Shown: positions 44,186 through 56,882, counted from the first letter of the stretch. The stretch: DNA of 64,000 nt from Halicephalobus mephisto (GCA_009193035.1 SWDT01000224.1:1-64000), one strand, 5' to 3'. Numbers and translations: made by a program. The notes: generated by a model not told the origin, from the letters alone.

Positions 44186-47100
44186 TTAACCATCGAGAAC
44201 AACCCAGGCTTGTCCTTTGGGTTTTTCAGGGAAATTATAACCTTGATCTGTTGGTGGAGTGTTGGGAGTACCTTTGGATACTGTGGAACAACATACGTAG
44301 ACATTGTTTACGGTAGACTCGTAACAGCCAAATCCGTGGCTACAGTCAGAAACTCCTCCGAAACATCTTTTTGCTTGACCCGTTTTGTTGTCTATTTGAG
44401 GAGTGGTGTTATTTTGACAGAATGGTATCTGTGAACAGCAGTACTTTTTCGATCTTGAAGGATTTGCCTTGCAGATTGAATTTGTAGGACAACTGGTGGG
44501 GATATCGCAGGATATAGGGTTGTCGGAGATGGAACTTCTGATTGGTTCTCGGTTATCTGGACAGAAATCGGGGTAAATGCCTGGATAAACTACTTCACAA
44601 CAGATGGAAGTTCCAGTGGTGGTGTGGGAAGAGCATTCGAAAGTCGGTTTGCAGTCTGCGTTGGAGGAGCAGAAGGTCGGGGTCCCTGAGATCACGTGAG
44701 TCATCCTGCCCAGACATCTGGCAGATTCCACTGCATCCGGAAGTCTGTTCAATGTTGATTCTGGAGAACAGCAAATGTTCACATTTGGGACGTTCGCGGC
44801 GGGAGTACAGATAGTTCCAGAATTGCAGTCATTATTTGAAGAGCAAGCAACTGAAGCATCTGGTAAAGGACCAGCATTCGGGCATTTCGCTTCTTGACAA
44901 CAGTACATTTTTGTGTCTGTCATGCTCGGCTGACAGAAGAAGTCTTCTGGACATACTGTAGGGTCTCCACTGCATTCCAGAGCCTTCCCTGGGTTGGATT
45001 CAGGGAAATAAGCGATCCCTGTGGATCCACAAACGACGGATTCTTCCCGGAGAAGAGCGGAAAACGAACGTTCTCGGACGTAATGACAGCAGACGTTGTA
45101 TCCTGGTCTGTTGGAGGCGGCACAAGCGTAGGACGGAGGACAGATGTCCGGACTTCCGACTCTGGAGCAATATCTGACGTTAGCTCCGATGTAAGCGGGT
45201 ATCTGGCCGTCTGCACAAAGAAGGGAATTTACAGTAGTTTGCTGTCCACAACAGATGTAAACTGTGTCTAAAGTGGATTTTTGACAAGAATAGCCACTCG
45301 GACAACTATTGGCATTCGTTGTTGAACAAAGTCTGGGACTGTTGTTGATTAACAAAGTGGAATATCCCGATGGACATTGGAGATTTCTGGCTATTCTGCA
45401 GCAGAGGAATATCCCTGGACTGGAGGATTGGGCGCAACTGAAGCCCTGAGGGCAACTCATGTCTGTAGCTCCTGTGCAGAATTGTTGAGCTCCGTTGGCA
45501 TCCCCGTAGGCACTCCAACCCGTCGGACACTCTAACTCGAATGAGCCAATGGGGGGTCTGAAGGTCGAATAAGGAGCTGGCGTCGTGGAAGTAAGACAAC
45601 AGACACTGATTCCTACTGTAGTCGATTGAGCGCATTCATAGCCTGGGGGACAATTACTCGGGAAGGTCAATGGATTGCAAGTGTAGACTAATCCGAATTG
45701 CTGGTTGTAAGTCTCTCTACCGTCTGCACAGACCGCCGTTGACTGAGAGCCGACTCCACAACAGACCCAGGTGGACAGCGTGGTCGATAACTGGCAACTG
45801 TATCCTGTTGCTGAACAAACTGATCCAGGACCGTTACAGTACTCCAATTGTCCGTTAGCTCCTATGTAAGCGTTTTGGTTATTCGGACAGACTCTAGGGG
45901 CAGAACTGGAGCGACAGCAGATGAAGATTCCGACTCTGTTCTGGGCTTGGAGACACTGAGAATCTGAAGGACAGACATTGATATCCGTCGTTGAGCAGAA
46001 AATATTATTTCCAGTTGTATCTGTAGCTGGGATGTAGCCTGTTGGACAAGTAGTGACTGCAGGGGTGGAACAGCACATGTATACCCCCGCTGCCCCTAGG
46101 GACTCGACACAGGCGTACCCCGAGGGACACGGCGAGGCCTGGGCTGGACTGCAGAACCTTGGATTTCCGTTTTCTGTGTACAAGGATTGTTGGTTTGGAC
46201 AGAGAAGTCTCGGGATATTGGTTCCGGAACTGCAGCAAAGGGACTGGCCCCCGTTGATGGAGGCCGTGCAGACATATCCCGTCTGGCACTGGTTCACCCC
46301 TCCGAATAGGTTACAGGGCACGTACCCGATGGTCCCTGGCTGAGCGGTCGTTCCTGTGGGACACTGGGGAATAGTGGATTGGTAGCTGATTTGGTAGCAA
46401 CAAATCAGGACGCCAGTAGAATCCCGGGCTACTTGACAATTGGCGCCTCCGGGGCAGTCGATGGAACTTCCGAGAGAATTGCAGAAAATATTCTGATCGG
46501 AATTCATTAAAGCTGGAGTCTGGGATTGCTTAGGACATGAAAAAGGTGTTGAGCTTCTCAGTTTGGCCAAAGAATGAGAATCATGGTGACGAAGGGGCTC
46601 CTGAATGCAGCACACGAACTGGTTCAGACTCGGGGAACGGACGCAAGTGGCTTCGGATGGACAAGTTCCGGCCGAATTTTCTTCACAGAACTAAAAATTA
46701 ATTTTGATTTTTGAATTACTAAGTAATAATTACCGCAATTACTCCGTTAAGTAACATCCAACCACTCGGACAGGGGTTCGGGGGCTGCAACCCCGAAGAA
46801 ACCGAACAACAGATATTCGTCCCGGGAATGTTGCTCGGCTGACAGACACTTCCTGAAGGACAAGATCCGAATGGATCAGCAGGGGAACATTGTTGAGGTT
46901 TTTCGGGATCTGGGATCGGGACTCCAGAAATGGGACAGTTGAACACGAGTCTCTCGGACAACCCACAGCAGAGTCCCTGACCTTTGTTTGTTTTCTGACA
47001 GACCGAATTCTCAGGACAATCATCAGAAATCAAACAAGAACTCAATCTTCCATCAGGATCCTTCACTGGACGACTGTCGGGATCTGGACATTGACTAGGA

Positions 47101-47291
47101 GGTCCACAACAGACCATAAAGTCGTCCGAACAATAATAGTCTTCTGGGCATTCTGAAGACGTGAAGCATTCCACTGGTTTCCCATCGATGGTGGACAGAT
47201 AGGCAACTTCGCCGACGGAACACAGATCTGGAATGTCCTCGAGTAATCCAGCAGTTATTCGGACGAGGGAGAAAAAAAATAAGAACTTCAT
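44186..47291 (-). CDS. Secreted protein with 18 lustrin-type Cys modules
   Basis: Predicted 1,020-aa extracellular protein from two exons, 47291-46734 and 46690-44186, joined in phase 0. It begins with a signal peptide ([15 protein letters not shown]). The rest is a chain of modules, each of about 45-55 residues, with the pattern FC...CPxGxxCxxS...CC. I count 18 terminal Cys-Cys pairs. This is the lustrin/EB-like Cys-rich repeat seen in several nematode secreted proteins. Modules vary in their hydrophobic and Thr/Ser spacers; the last 25 residues are Pro-rich without Cys. No membrane segment is seen. A cuticle, matrix or protease-inhibitor role is inferred only. The neighbour at 47742-48118 encodes a single similar module. 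Confidence 0.88.
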
Positions 47292-47459
47292 CCTTTTTCA
47301 ACCTCGAAAAATCCAGGAAATTTAAGGATTCAGAAATGAGGACGCGCGTTTAAGGATGGATTTTGATTCAATCCAGAGAAATTCGAATGGAATTAAATTA
47401 TTTTGACTTCGTAATGGACGTGGAAAAATTAACTTTGCTAAAACGCAACCAACTCAAAA

Positions 47460-47680
47460 AATACAGTCTCAAAGCGAAAAACTCTGAAATCAGTTACTGT
47501 AACTGACAACAGCTGTGTGTTGTGTTAATTTCTACTTTTATTTTTTTTCTTTTTTACTTATCGTTGATATATCAAATAGTTCTAATATCTCCCTAATTTT
47601 CACGCGGTCCCGAAAAAAAGCTCTCAATGTTCGTCAGTTATACTGATATACTCAAAAATAACTGTGTCAGTTTGTTAATT
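47460..47680. repeat. Dispersed repeat family A copy
   Basis: Two abutting parts: a reverse part (TCTCAAAGCGAAAAACTCTG, then TTACTGTAAC) and a forward part from 47567 (GATATATCAAATAG, CTAATATCTCCC, CACGCGGTCCCGAAAAAAAG). The two parts may form a larger inverted structure. Confidence 0.6.
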
Positions 47681-47741
47681 TTTATCATTCTTATTCGTGT
47701 CTGCACTACTGTTACTTATTAGAGGATGATGCTACTTTTCT

Positions 47742-48118
47742 TTACTTTGTACAGATGACAGTAATAAAAAACGAACCCGATCGAAGTCTACCTTGGACAT
47801 CTCGGAATTTAAAATCTTGTTTGTTTTGTTTAGAACCCTTGAAATTCCATGGAACTTGGTCGAGATCAATAGTCATCGGTTTCGGGCAGCAGTATCCTGT
47901 TTCATCATCACATTCATAAGCACCCTGGCATTCGGTAGAAGGACACCGGAGGTACCCGACACCTTCCACCTCATACGGTAGCGAACCCAATGAGCCTAAA
48001 GGAAAATTTAAAATGTTAACTTAGCATTCGACATACATTCTGGAGCGTAGTGGGCACAGTAGATAGAATTCAATAAAGTAGTGAAAATAAAAAAGAAGAT
48101 CCTAATCCTCAGCTCCAT
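47742..48118 (-). CDS. Small secreted Cys-rich protein, 111 aa
   Basis: Two exons, 48118-48037 and 47995-47742, joined in phase 1 across a 41-nt intron. The first encodes a signal peptide of about 23 residues ending SIYCAHYA. The second carries one Cys module (YLRCPSTECQGAYECDD, then GYCCPKP) that ends in Cys-Cys like the modules of the large neighbour downstream. It then continues into a basic tail to TAA. A possible donor (GTAGAC) inside the tail could change the last 18 residues. The gene lies just upstream of, and on the same strand as, the 18-module gene, which suggests local duplication within one secreted family. Function unknown. Confidence 0.65.
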
Positions 48119-48989
48119 TTTCAGAGTAATCCAGAATCAGATTCAGAAGTTATCATCGTCAATGATTATCCATGAAGGAAGCTCAATTTATATCGGTGAT
48201 TCTTCAAATATGAAAGGACACTCAAATACAAAAAATTCGGACTTGACTCAAGACCCTTCGATACTTGGTTTGTCTGTCCCGCGTAGCAGTAACGATCGGT
48301 CAATTCTTCGCGATCCCGGATTGCGCTTTATCGCTTGCTTTCGCCGGTCATTCTCTTAATTTTAGGTTTTCAAAAGTGTTCCTGGAAACTAGCTCCTAGT
48401 TTATTCAGCTGAATCACTTCCGGAGAAACATGGAAAACCATGTGGGTGAATCAACCGTGCTAAAGTACACAATGCAAGGAGAGCCATCTCGAAGAGAAAT
48501 TGCCTGAATATCAATTAATTGTCTTACTGTAGTTGGGGAGAAGTTGTGTTCCTTCTAGTTGTATCGATACCCTATTAAGAGAGGACTAATTCAGAGAGAA
48601 CAGTGCTGGAACGAAAAACTCTACACATCATTTAGTTGTCTTACTGTAATTGGAAGAAAATTATGTTTATTGTTATTAGTTTTTAAAAATTTTAGAAATC
48701 TTCGTCGGAACTATTTCGCTGGAAAATTGATTTTTAATTTTTACAAAATATTGTTGATTGTGAAATTGTGTAAAAGTAAGAAGCAATAATTCTGTAAAAG
48801 CGAAATTTCCAAATTACTTTAGTTCCAAAGTCCTAGAAATTCACGTCGAGACAATTCTACAACAACATCCATTTCCACTTTTTAATAATATGATTGTTAA
48901 AAAACCAGTTTCTATTATTTGTACACAGTCGAGGAAGATAAAGTAAATAATGTTTATTATCTTTTTGATCGTTGATTGGACTGTTGCAC
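48119..48989. other. Spacer with family A and B fragments
   Basis: Family B units at about 48650-48800 and 48810-48910 (AGTTCCAAAGTCCTAGAAAT, CACGTCGAGACAATTCTACA, then A/T tract) and shorter family A words near 48520-48620. No coding exon supported. Confidence 0.5.
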
Positions 48990-50108
48990 TCATCTACCAA
49001 AACCAAAACCGAAAGTGGATGTTGGTGAAGGGATGGAATCTGGGCTTGCTTCGATCTCGGGGCATTGGGAGACTCTTCTGGGGAAACTGTCTTTGTACTG
49101 GGCATATAGTGAATCCAGGAAAGTGGATCTTGCTTCGATCCAGGCCTTGTCTCTCGCTCTGGGACCTGAATTGGAATCTTGCGAAAATTCCTCGATTTTG
49201 TTGTATCTTGCGTCTTGGATCAACTTCAAGGAAAGACTCATGGCTTCTTCGACCACCGCCCTGACACTCTCACCCATCTTTGATTGGTCGAATCCACAAC
49301 GGCCCCCTGCTTTGATCATCAAATCGACCCAGAGTCTGTCGTCTTCTGGGATTTTGGATAAATCGAATTTTTCGAATTTTTGTTCTGGTTTTTGACGGAC
49401 TCCATGGGTGACGAAATTCGATGTGGACAGACCGGAGGAAATCGTCTCTATTCCGCTGCTGATTGGACCTAGTGTCTCAGGAGAAGGAACTTGGACAATG
49501 TGGATACTACTGTAGGCACTCACGATGTACTCCACCATTCCCTCCAGTCCCATGGCGTATCTTGCGGCTCTGAAATGGCCGACATTACGGTGGAAGGCCG
49601 TTTGGAGGACGTCTCTGGAAAGTTTCGCATCTCTTCCGGCGACGGTGAATACTTGGCGGTCTCGACGGGAATTTACAATAAGAACGAGAGTGTCGCAACT
49701 GAGTTCCTAAAATTAAAAACTTGAAAAGTAATTTACGTTTTTTCTTACTTGGTAATTTAGATACTTCGATCTAAGGTTATTTGTGAACTGCTCGATATCC
49801 ACAGATTCAAATGCAGAGCTCCCGATCTTCTCCATCAAAGCCACAACGATCTGGAGCTGCTGGTTGGGGCTGTTCTGGCAGCTGGGGACACTGTTCCTGA
49901 TCTGCGCCGTTACCCCCATGAGTTGCTGGATCTTCTCGTTCAACTTCCGTCTTTCTTCGTCGAGTAAGATATCACTAGGATCACAAACTTGTCCTGGTAG
50001 GAGTAATCTGCATCTCAGAGGCTCGGTTCTTGGATCGGGATAAGTCTGGGACGTGAATTGTCCAGAAGATAAACGAATTCCAATAAATATTAGAAATAAC
50101 CAGAACAT
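48990..50108 (-). CDS. MOLO1-domain (TPM-like) ectodomain protein
   Basis: Predicted 358-aa secreted protein from two exons, 50108-49749 and 49706-48990, joined in phase 0. Signal peptide about residues 1-16. The domain at about 35-185 matches the worm MOLO1 family (related to TLP18.3/Psb32 TPM domains): CDPSDILLDEERRKLNEKIQ, LQIVVALMEKIG, the Asp-Arg-Gln strand after the junction, TVAGRDAKLS, then ARYAMGLEGMVEYI. The C-terminal half is mixed and Ser-rich with an FGFGFG end and shows no membrane helix, unlike MOLO-1 itself, which has one. MOLO-1 modulates levamisole-type acetylcholine receptors. Whether this relative does the same is unknown. Confidence 0.8.
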
Positions 50109-51477
50109 GACAAAATTGAAAAAGAGAAAGTCAAAGGAAACAAGTTGAAATTCAAAAAGAGCCGCTGATGGCTATCCGGGTCGATCCCTTCTCAATCCCT
50201 GCCTCCGGAAAAGAAAAACGACGTGAGCCTTCTTCGAACTTAAAATCCTTCAAAAAAATTATCCGGCGCAAATGATCCAGCCAAAATCTGTAAATGACAA
50301 AGAAGAAGATTCCGCCTTGACTTTTATCCATTTGTTACGTAATCCTGGAAGGCGTAATTTTGTGAATTCTTGTTTTGGTCAAACAAGTTTGGAAAATTGA
50401 CCATCGAATTATGTTTTTTTGTTAATCTCCTCTATATTCTTATTTCATTCAGAAAACCCCAAATTACTATATTCAGGAAAATTAAAAAATTATTTTATTA
50501 AAATTTCCGACAAAATGTCCTTTATGGGTTTCCCAAAAAATGAACAAAGTTTCCTTAAAATTCGAAAAGCGGACGCACGACCGTACTTGACGTGGTTTGT
50601 CCGTACGGGTTAGATTGGCTCTGTGTGCAGAACAGCAAACTGCTCTCTCGCTACTCTCGTCGTTTCGCGAGGAAAATAAATTCGCAGGCTGCGTACGAGT
50701 CGGGTTCCTGGGTTCCGTCAGATTCCACATTGATCGGCACCCATGGAATAGGTCTTGGAGGGATCAATATCCATAGAAAGCATTGTCCAAGGGTCCATCA
50801 AATGGGGGATTTTTTTGGAGAGATATAAGGGGCCTAAAATCGGGGGTCAACTAAATCTGTAGGAATGATAAAAAATCAATATTTGGGGTCACCCCTACCA
50901 CGTGGGTGCCAAGATCAGTCGGGGTACTGTAGCATTGATACCTGGCATTTAACATAAGATTGTGAATTAATTTGTTAAAAACCGTTTTGGAGTTTTCGCT
51001 TCGGGACCTTGGGGATTCTTTGGAACGAAAATTGCAATTTTTAGGATTTCGAAATTTCCCTTAGATATTTCGAAAAAGTAGAAAAATAAAATTTCGTAAT
51101 AATTTTGTTTATCAAATTTGCCCTAAAACCTCCCCCGCATTTTCTGCATGCAACAAAATTATTATTTATAGTGTTTTCCTCCATTTTTGAAATATCGATT
51201 TGCCCCTTGCGCTGTGTTATTTTCCCGGCGAGACACATGGGCTTACAAAGTGGCAGCCTCGGTCGCAGCAAGACCGCGTTCTATTACAGACACACATTGC
51301 TCTGAAAGGCGCCCTATTTGAAAATTGTTGGACGCAGCTTGCGTGCTCTCTTGCCCGCGTACAACGACAACGAGTTTTTGTTCGCCCCGTCGTTTATTAT
51401 TTTCAATTCGACCTTTACTTTTTGCAAAATTAAAAAAGTATTTTTAATTTTCTTTAAGGCTATCCAGAGCTTCGCTG
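50109..51477. other. Spacer, nothing coding recognised
   Basis: About 1.4 kb with several short random frames. A CCACGTGGG palindrome lies near 50898-50906. Around 50570-50700 the sequence is less AT-rich with CCGTAC repeats. It must include the promoters of the MOLO1-domain gene and the C2H2 gene. No family assignment possible. Confidence 0.4.
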
Positions 51478-53868
51478 ATGGCTACAGTGGTGATGAACAC
51501 AGAAATAATCACGCTGGATGAGAGTGACGATGAGTTGTCTACATCTGGCGAGTCCTCTCCGAACATCTTCCAACCGGTTCCAGTCATCCCCCCTGTGAAT
51601 GGATTTGGACAAGCAACAGCCACCATCGTGAACGAGAAGCCGTTGGACATCAACGCCATCCTCGGGAACTTGACCACTTCGAAGCCCAAACCGCCCTCCG
51701 TCGTTCCGAAGGTGAACGTCCCCAATGTTCTTCGTCCAGATCCCAAGCTAGATGTTGTACTTAACAAAGTAGGTTTAATTTTGTTGTTTAAAATTATGCA
51801 AAATCCTAGTTATGTTTACTGTAAAATCCTACACTTTACCAAATTTTAATCTTATTGTTTTCTGAATATACATTAACATGATTAACAATTTGTGTATAAT
51901 TTTGTCATTTAAAATCAGACAAATTTTTGGTTGTGTTTACTATACTGAAAAATCCTAAATTTTAACTTTATTATTTTTTGAATATATAAGGATAATTGAG
52001 GATTTTGATTTAACCATTTAAAACCACATAAATTTTCGGTTATATTCACTATACCGGAAAATCCTAAATTTGATTGAATTCGTGAATTTTGGAGTTTTTT
52101 AGTTCATAGTAAGGTAATTAAAAATTTGATTTTGTTGTTTCGAACTATGTAGATCTTATTTTTGATTTTATTATAAAACTAAACTTCATTAAAGTCACAA
52201 ATTTTAAAGTTTTCAATACCTATCGAGATAATGAAAGCTTTAAGTCTAATGAGAAATTATTTCCAGTCTCATCCGGTTTCTCTTCCTATAAAGCGTGTCT
52301 CAGAGTCTCCCAAAATTGTTCCTAAGAAACCAAAGCTCATCAGTGCTTCCAAGAGATACCAACCGTATGCGAACGTCACTTATCTCTATTCCGAACCTCA
52401 TTCATCCCATGATCACATTTCTGATGAATTTTCTGGACAATACAGAGTAAGTTTTAAAAATGGTTAAAAGTAACGTAAGAAAGTTTAAGTTTCTCGATTT
52501 TCGACTTTTATTTATTTATTGATTTTAGTGCACAGCGTTAAATTGCAACAAACTTCTAAACAACAATGTGTCTTTTGTGTATCATCTTTGGGCCCATGTG
52601 ACGACTTTCATCAAGAGAGATTTCACCAAAGAAATGAACCTGGTAACGGATGAGAAATTTTTGAGGACTTGTCCAGAATGCCAAGCTATATTTGACCATG
52701 CTTATCAGAAAACGAAACATTACTTAGAAGTCCATCGTCAATCCACAAACCCTAAGGGCTTTTGCCACATTTGTGAGATTACAGACGATTCTGGAGATCA
52801 CATGGCCAGGCATAGAAGCAATGAATTGCCGTATGAATGTCGGAAATGCAGATTCAAGTAAGTTGATGGTTGCAAATTTGAAATAATTGGATTTTGCAGA
52901 ACCAGTTCTCGAGAAGCATTGATGGCTCATTTTTCTACAACTCATATTGGTTCGAATTATTTAATTTGTCCATTCTGTTCTTACACATCTACTGTCCAAA
53001 GTGAAAAAAATAAGCCTGTTGTTATTGCTAAAAATTTTATTTCTCATATGTTGAATCACGGAAACATAATCGCCAGAAAGTGCTCAAGCTGTTGCTACAA
53101 GTTCATGGATACAGATAAATTCGAAAGTCATAGCAGAAATCACATAATCGAGAAACATCAATTTCCAGTGAGCAGCCGTACTTTCGAATCTTTGAGAAAC
53201 AGAGCTTTAAAAACGAAAATTCGACCGGAACAATTGACAAAAATCAAATGTGTTGAATGTTCGAGTTTGTTTCTGAGGGTGGAAGATCATTTCGGAGAAA
53301 AACGGAAGTGCAAAAGATGCGGTTTCGAATCCAATTGTCAGATGGCTTACTGGAGACATCGTTACTTGAGTCCTTGTAATCCAGACAATGCAGTTAGAAT
53401 GAAGTTTTATTCTGATCCACGTAGTCCGGTGAAGAAGCCAAAGATGTCGAAAGAAGCGAAGAAGAATTTGAGTGTTTGTCGATCGAAAGAATTCCGCGAA
53501 GTCATGAGTTCGGATAGGAATCCTTTGTTTTCTACAGAAGAGCAGGAGAATATTGTTCCTCCTCCTTCGGCAGAGACCAGACAGGTGGAAGCGATTGAGG
53601 ATTTTATCTACAACATGTTGACGCAGAAGAAGTACAGTCAGCTGCCCCGTATCGACCAACATCGTCTGGTGAACTACGTCTCAGGTAACTGTATGAAGGA
53701 GAAAAGTACAGAAAAGTTTATAAAGTAAGTTTTTTGTGATTTAATAATCATAGTTGGTTGTTTAGAAGGCTCCGTCTTCCTTCTTCGCCTATTTTTGAAA
53801 TTTTTATTGAAGAAATGAAGAAACATGAAGAAGACGATGATTCTGAAGCGGCTATGGATACTAGCTAA
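51478..53868 (+). CDS. Multi-C2H2 zinc-finger protein
   Basis: Predicted 575-aa protein from five exons: 51478-51768, 52267-52446, 52529-52857, 52900-53724, 53766-53868; all in phase. The first 150 residues are acidic/Ser/Pro-rich. From about residue 158 there are roughly eight Cys2-His2 or Cys-rich fingers with irregular spacers (CTALNC, CPECQAIF, CHICEITDD, CRKCRFK, CPFCSYT, CSSCCYKF, CVECSSLF, CKRCGFES). The C-terminus is Lys-rich, then acidic. The pattern is that of a nuclear DNA-binding regulator (ZNF280/POGZ-like or SPR-3/SPR-4-like); I cannot name the orthologue. Its TAA overlaps the TAG of the convergent unc-93 gene. Intron 1 (498 nt) holds three diverged tandem units. Confidence 0.78.
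51790..52090. repeat. Three diverged tandem units of about 110-120 nt
   Basis: Each unit has TTTAAA, a TTTACT-like or TTCACT-like word, AAAATCCTA, and TTTTGAATATA or a decayed form. They lie in intron 1 of the C2H2 gene. Confidence 0.5.
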
Positions 53869-56800
53869 CTTGTAGCTTTTGTTTGATGAGATTTTACTTG
53901 GATAACTGTTTGCTCGCTCTCTGGTTCGGGCTCCTCCATTTCTTCCTCCGAATACTCTTCGCTTGATTCGGAAGCTTCGTTGTTTTTGCCACAAAGGAGG
54001 AAACAGACTTGAAACAATTGTTTAAAGTAGGCCTAAACGGGGGATTTATTGTTTTTTGATAATTTGCACGTTTTTTGTATGTTGATAAATTACTCACCGT
54101 TAGAGGATCGTAGAGTTCGATGAGACAGTAATCGAATATCCCGATGAGAAGGACGATGAAGGAAATCCCGAGGTACAGGGTGATGGTTGTGAATCTCATC
54201 AAAAGAAATCCAATAGCTAATCCTAAGGAAATCCAAAATCTGTAATTTGCGAAAGCGACTTCGAGTGAATGTTTTCCGACGAGAGCGACCCAGAATCCGT
54301 TTATTTGAGTATTCCAAACTCCATCAGCCATGCCCCAGACTCCGGCAATTACGTAGAATAATGCATTGTCAGCTGGATTCATAGGCCAGATCATGAGGGT
54401 GATTATCATGATCATGTTGATTACACCGCCGAAAATGAATAATGGCATCCTTCCGAAAAGCTTAATCAATGGACCGAAGACGAGAGAACAGATGGCATCT
54501 GCTATTCCGAAGCCGGCCATGACGTAGCCTATGTGATCCAGTCCGAGACCACATCCGACGTAGGCTTTGGTGTAAAGTCCTACAGCGAAGGCTTGTTCTA
54601 ATCCGTTGAACACTGTCAATGGAACGAGTAGAAGTGGCTTCGGACGACGGAGATTCTTCAGAGTCAATTTCAAAACGTCCAAAGTGAAATGGGGAGCTTT
54701 GGTTTTGCTGACTTCGTCTTTTTTCAAAGCATTCAGAAACAAAACGACGATCAACAGAGCGATGAAACTGCAGCAAAGATTCACCGTGACGATGGATAGG
54801 AAAGCTTCCTGAGTCGGTCTCTCCAGATTCTTCCGGGCTTGTTCACTTAGATAAGAAGCATTGTCTCTGAATCCATGTCCACATGTCGGATCCACTTGAT
54901 CGAGGACTGGTCTGGGGGTTCCGAAGACATTCGTCAGAAGAAACGAAGTCAGGACGTTTCCGGCAACTTGACTCAAGTGCACAACCATGAAAAATACCCC
55001 GAAAAATCTGACAATAACGACATTTTGGGATTCGATATTCAGCTTGGCGTATTTGATTCCTGATTCTGTGATGTAGACACATTTCGCGGCCCAGAGACAA
55101 CTCCCGGCGATTCCAGTCAGGATGGAAGCTGGCAAGAGGGAGTAGTATTCAGGGAGGTAATTGGCGAACATGTAAGTAATGTAGACAGAGAAGGCTGTAA
55201 CCAACGTCATTTTCGACCCCAGTCTGTTCAGCAAAAAAGATGGAACGAACAAGGAAGAAATTGCCAGGGACAGATACAGTACACTGAAATTATTTTCAAT
55301 TAATAATCATGTAATTGTAAAGATTTAAAATGAATTTTGTCGTGAAATGGTGGGAATTTTCAGAACTTTTCAAATAAATTAAAAAAAATAAAATTTAGTG
55401 ATTTCTTGGTTTTTTTATAAAGTTATAGTTGTGTTGTTTTAAAAATTAAGGATCTTTTACGAAACGGTCTCGACACGAATTTTTGAAATCTTCCAGTCGA
55501 GACCAAAAAGGTGATATTTAGGGTTCATGGGATTCTGAAAGGACAAAATCGTAATTACAGTATCGTGAACTTACAATAAGCAATCACCTCCCATTTCTCC
55601 GTTGACACTGGTTTGGAGATTCTGGAGAGCGTTGAAGGCAGTAAAAAGAAACAAAAAAGCAGCAGAGATGATGAATAAGTTAACCTTGATTTTTCTCTTT
55701 GTTTTGTCGACTTGGACTTTCTCTTCTCCAGTGAGATTAGCCCGTCTTTTTTTTCGAAGAACTTTAGCGATGTAAGCTTGACTGTAGAGAATCGGCTCGT
55801 TTTCTGGAGTGTCTACAGAAGTCACGAGACTGTTCATGTTCATCAAGGCCGGTCTCTTCCGTCTTCGGCCGTGGACCGGGCAATAGGGATCGTAGACATG
55901 GATCCTCTGGACCGGCTTCTCAGAAATAGCCGGAGTGACGAAAAATTTATCATCGGACTCAAAGAGATAAGAACTGAAAAGTCATTGATAAAATCAACGT
56001 TAATTTCATCAAAGTTCGGAGTCGAAATTTGGACTTTTCGCGCTAGGACATGACTTGTGTATTATCTTTGGATTCAGAAAATCCAGATATCAAGTCCTGT
56101 CAATTTAGGTAAAACAGCTTTCTGACATGAAAAAATCGCGATTGTTGTCTCGACGAGAAAATTCCAAACTTTGATAAAACGGTATTTTGTGATCCGTATT
56201 ATCAAAATCAACAGAGTTCGAGGTCGAAATTTGGATTTTTTGTGTTAAAATGCAACTTATGAATCATATTTGACTTAGAAGGATCTAGCTAAATTTCAAT
56301 CAGGAATTTAGATGAAACAGATTTTTAAAATAGAAAAGATCCATAGATGTTTCTTAATACAAAAACTCAAATTGCGACCTCGAACACTGAGTTCTAACTT
56401 TGACAAAACGGGATTCTGAATCCCTGACGGACTAACCATTTTCCTTCTGTTGTGTCCTTCTTTCTGTCCTTCAACAAAGCAGAACTGACAAATTTAGGGA
56501 GGAAATTAGAAGTACTAGGTTTGGATTCTTCGTAAATCGTCGATTTCACCGGTCGGATGCAGATTCCTTCCAACGGGACTTCTGGAAGTTCAGAAGCCTT
56601 GTTTAAAGGGAAAACTTCTTCCTTCTTCTTCGGCTTGATCCCGATCTTTCCCAAAACAGCTCTACTGACTTTTCTGATGGATTCGACGGCGGGGGATTTA
56701 CTTCTACGACTTCTTTCTTTTCTGTCTTCGTCGATGATGTGAGATAGCTCCTCCGCGTCAATATTGGTCCCGAAGATGGCTTCACTCCCTATCTTGGACA

Positions 56801-56882
56801 GATTCGACGGAGATCTCGACCGTTTATGGGTCTGGGAGGCCTCCTCGCCTCCCTCAACAAGATCCCACGCGTTTCCGTCCAT
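53865..56882 (-). CDS. unc-93: UNC-93-type membrane protein
   Basis: Predicted 732-aa protein from four exons: 56882-56437, 55973-55575, 55283-54098, 54032-53865; all in phase. It has a long hydrophilic N-terminus (about 240 residues, Ser/Lys-rich, with VYDPYCPVHGRRRKRPALMN) and then about eleven transmembrane helices of the UNC-93 MFS fold. Signature parts are FTAFNALQNLQTSVNGEMGG, SLFVPSFLLNRLGSK, GIAGSCLWAAKCVYIT and WGMADGVWNTQINGFW. The tail is acidic (SESSEEYSEEEMEEPEPESE). In C. elegans UNC-93 works with SUP-9 two-pore K+ channels in muscle. Length is close to C. elegans UNC-93 (about 700 aa), but worms have several paralogues. Its stop overlaps that of the C2H2 gene. Confidence 0.88.
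55440..55550. repeat. Dispersed repeat family B copy (intronic)
   Basis: TTTTACGAAACGGTCTCGAC, then CACGAATTTTTGAAATCTTC and CAGTCGAGACCAAAAAGG, as in the units near 62840. In an unc-93 intron. Confidence 0.6.
55985..56430. repeat. Local repeats inside unc-93 intron 1
   Basis: Two direct copies of a unit containing AAGTTCGGAGTCGAAATTTG (near 56013) and AGTTCGAGGTCGAAATTTGG (near 56215), spaced about 200 nt. A TTTGATAAAACGG word near 56170 recurs as TTTGACAAAACGG near 56398. Confidence 0.55.

Noticed and set aside
47291..48118. Joining the small secreted gene to the 18-module gene as one transcript
   Set aside because: Each has its own ATG and signal peptide; the only possible donor (GTAGAC) is weak.
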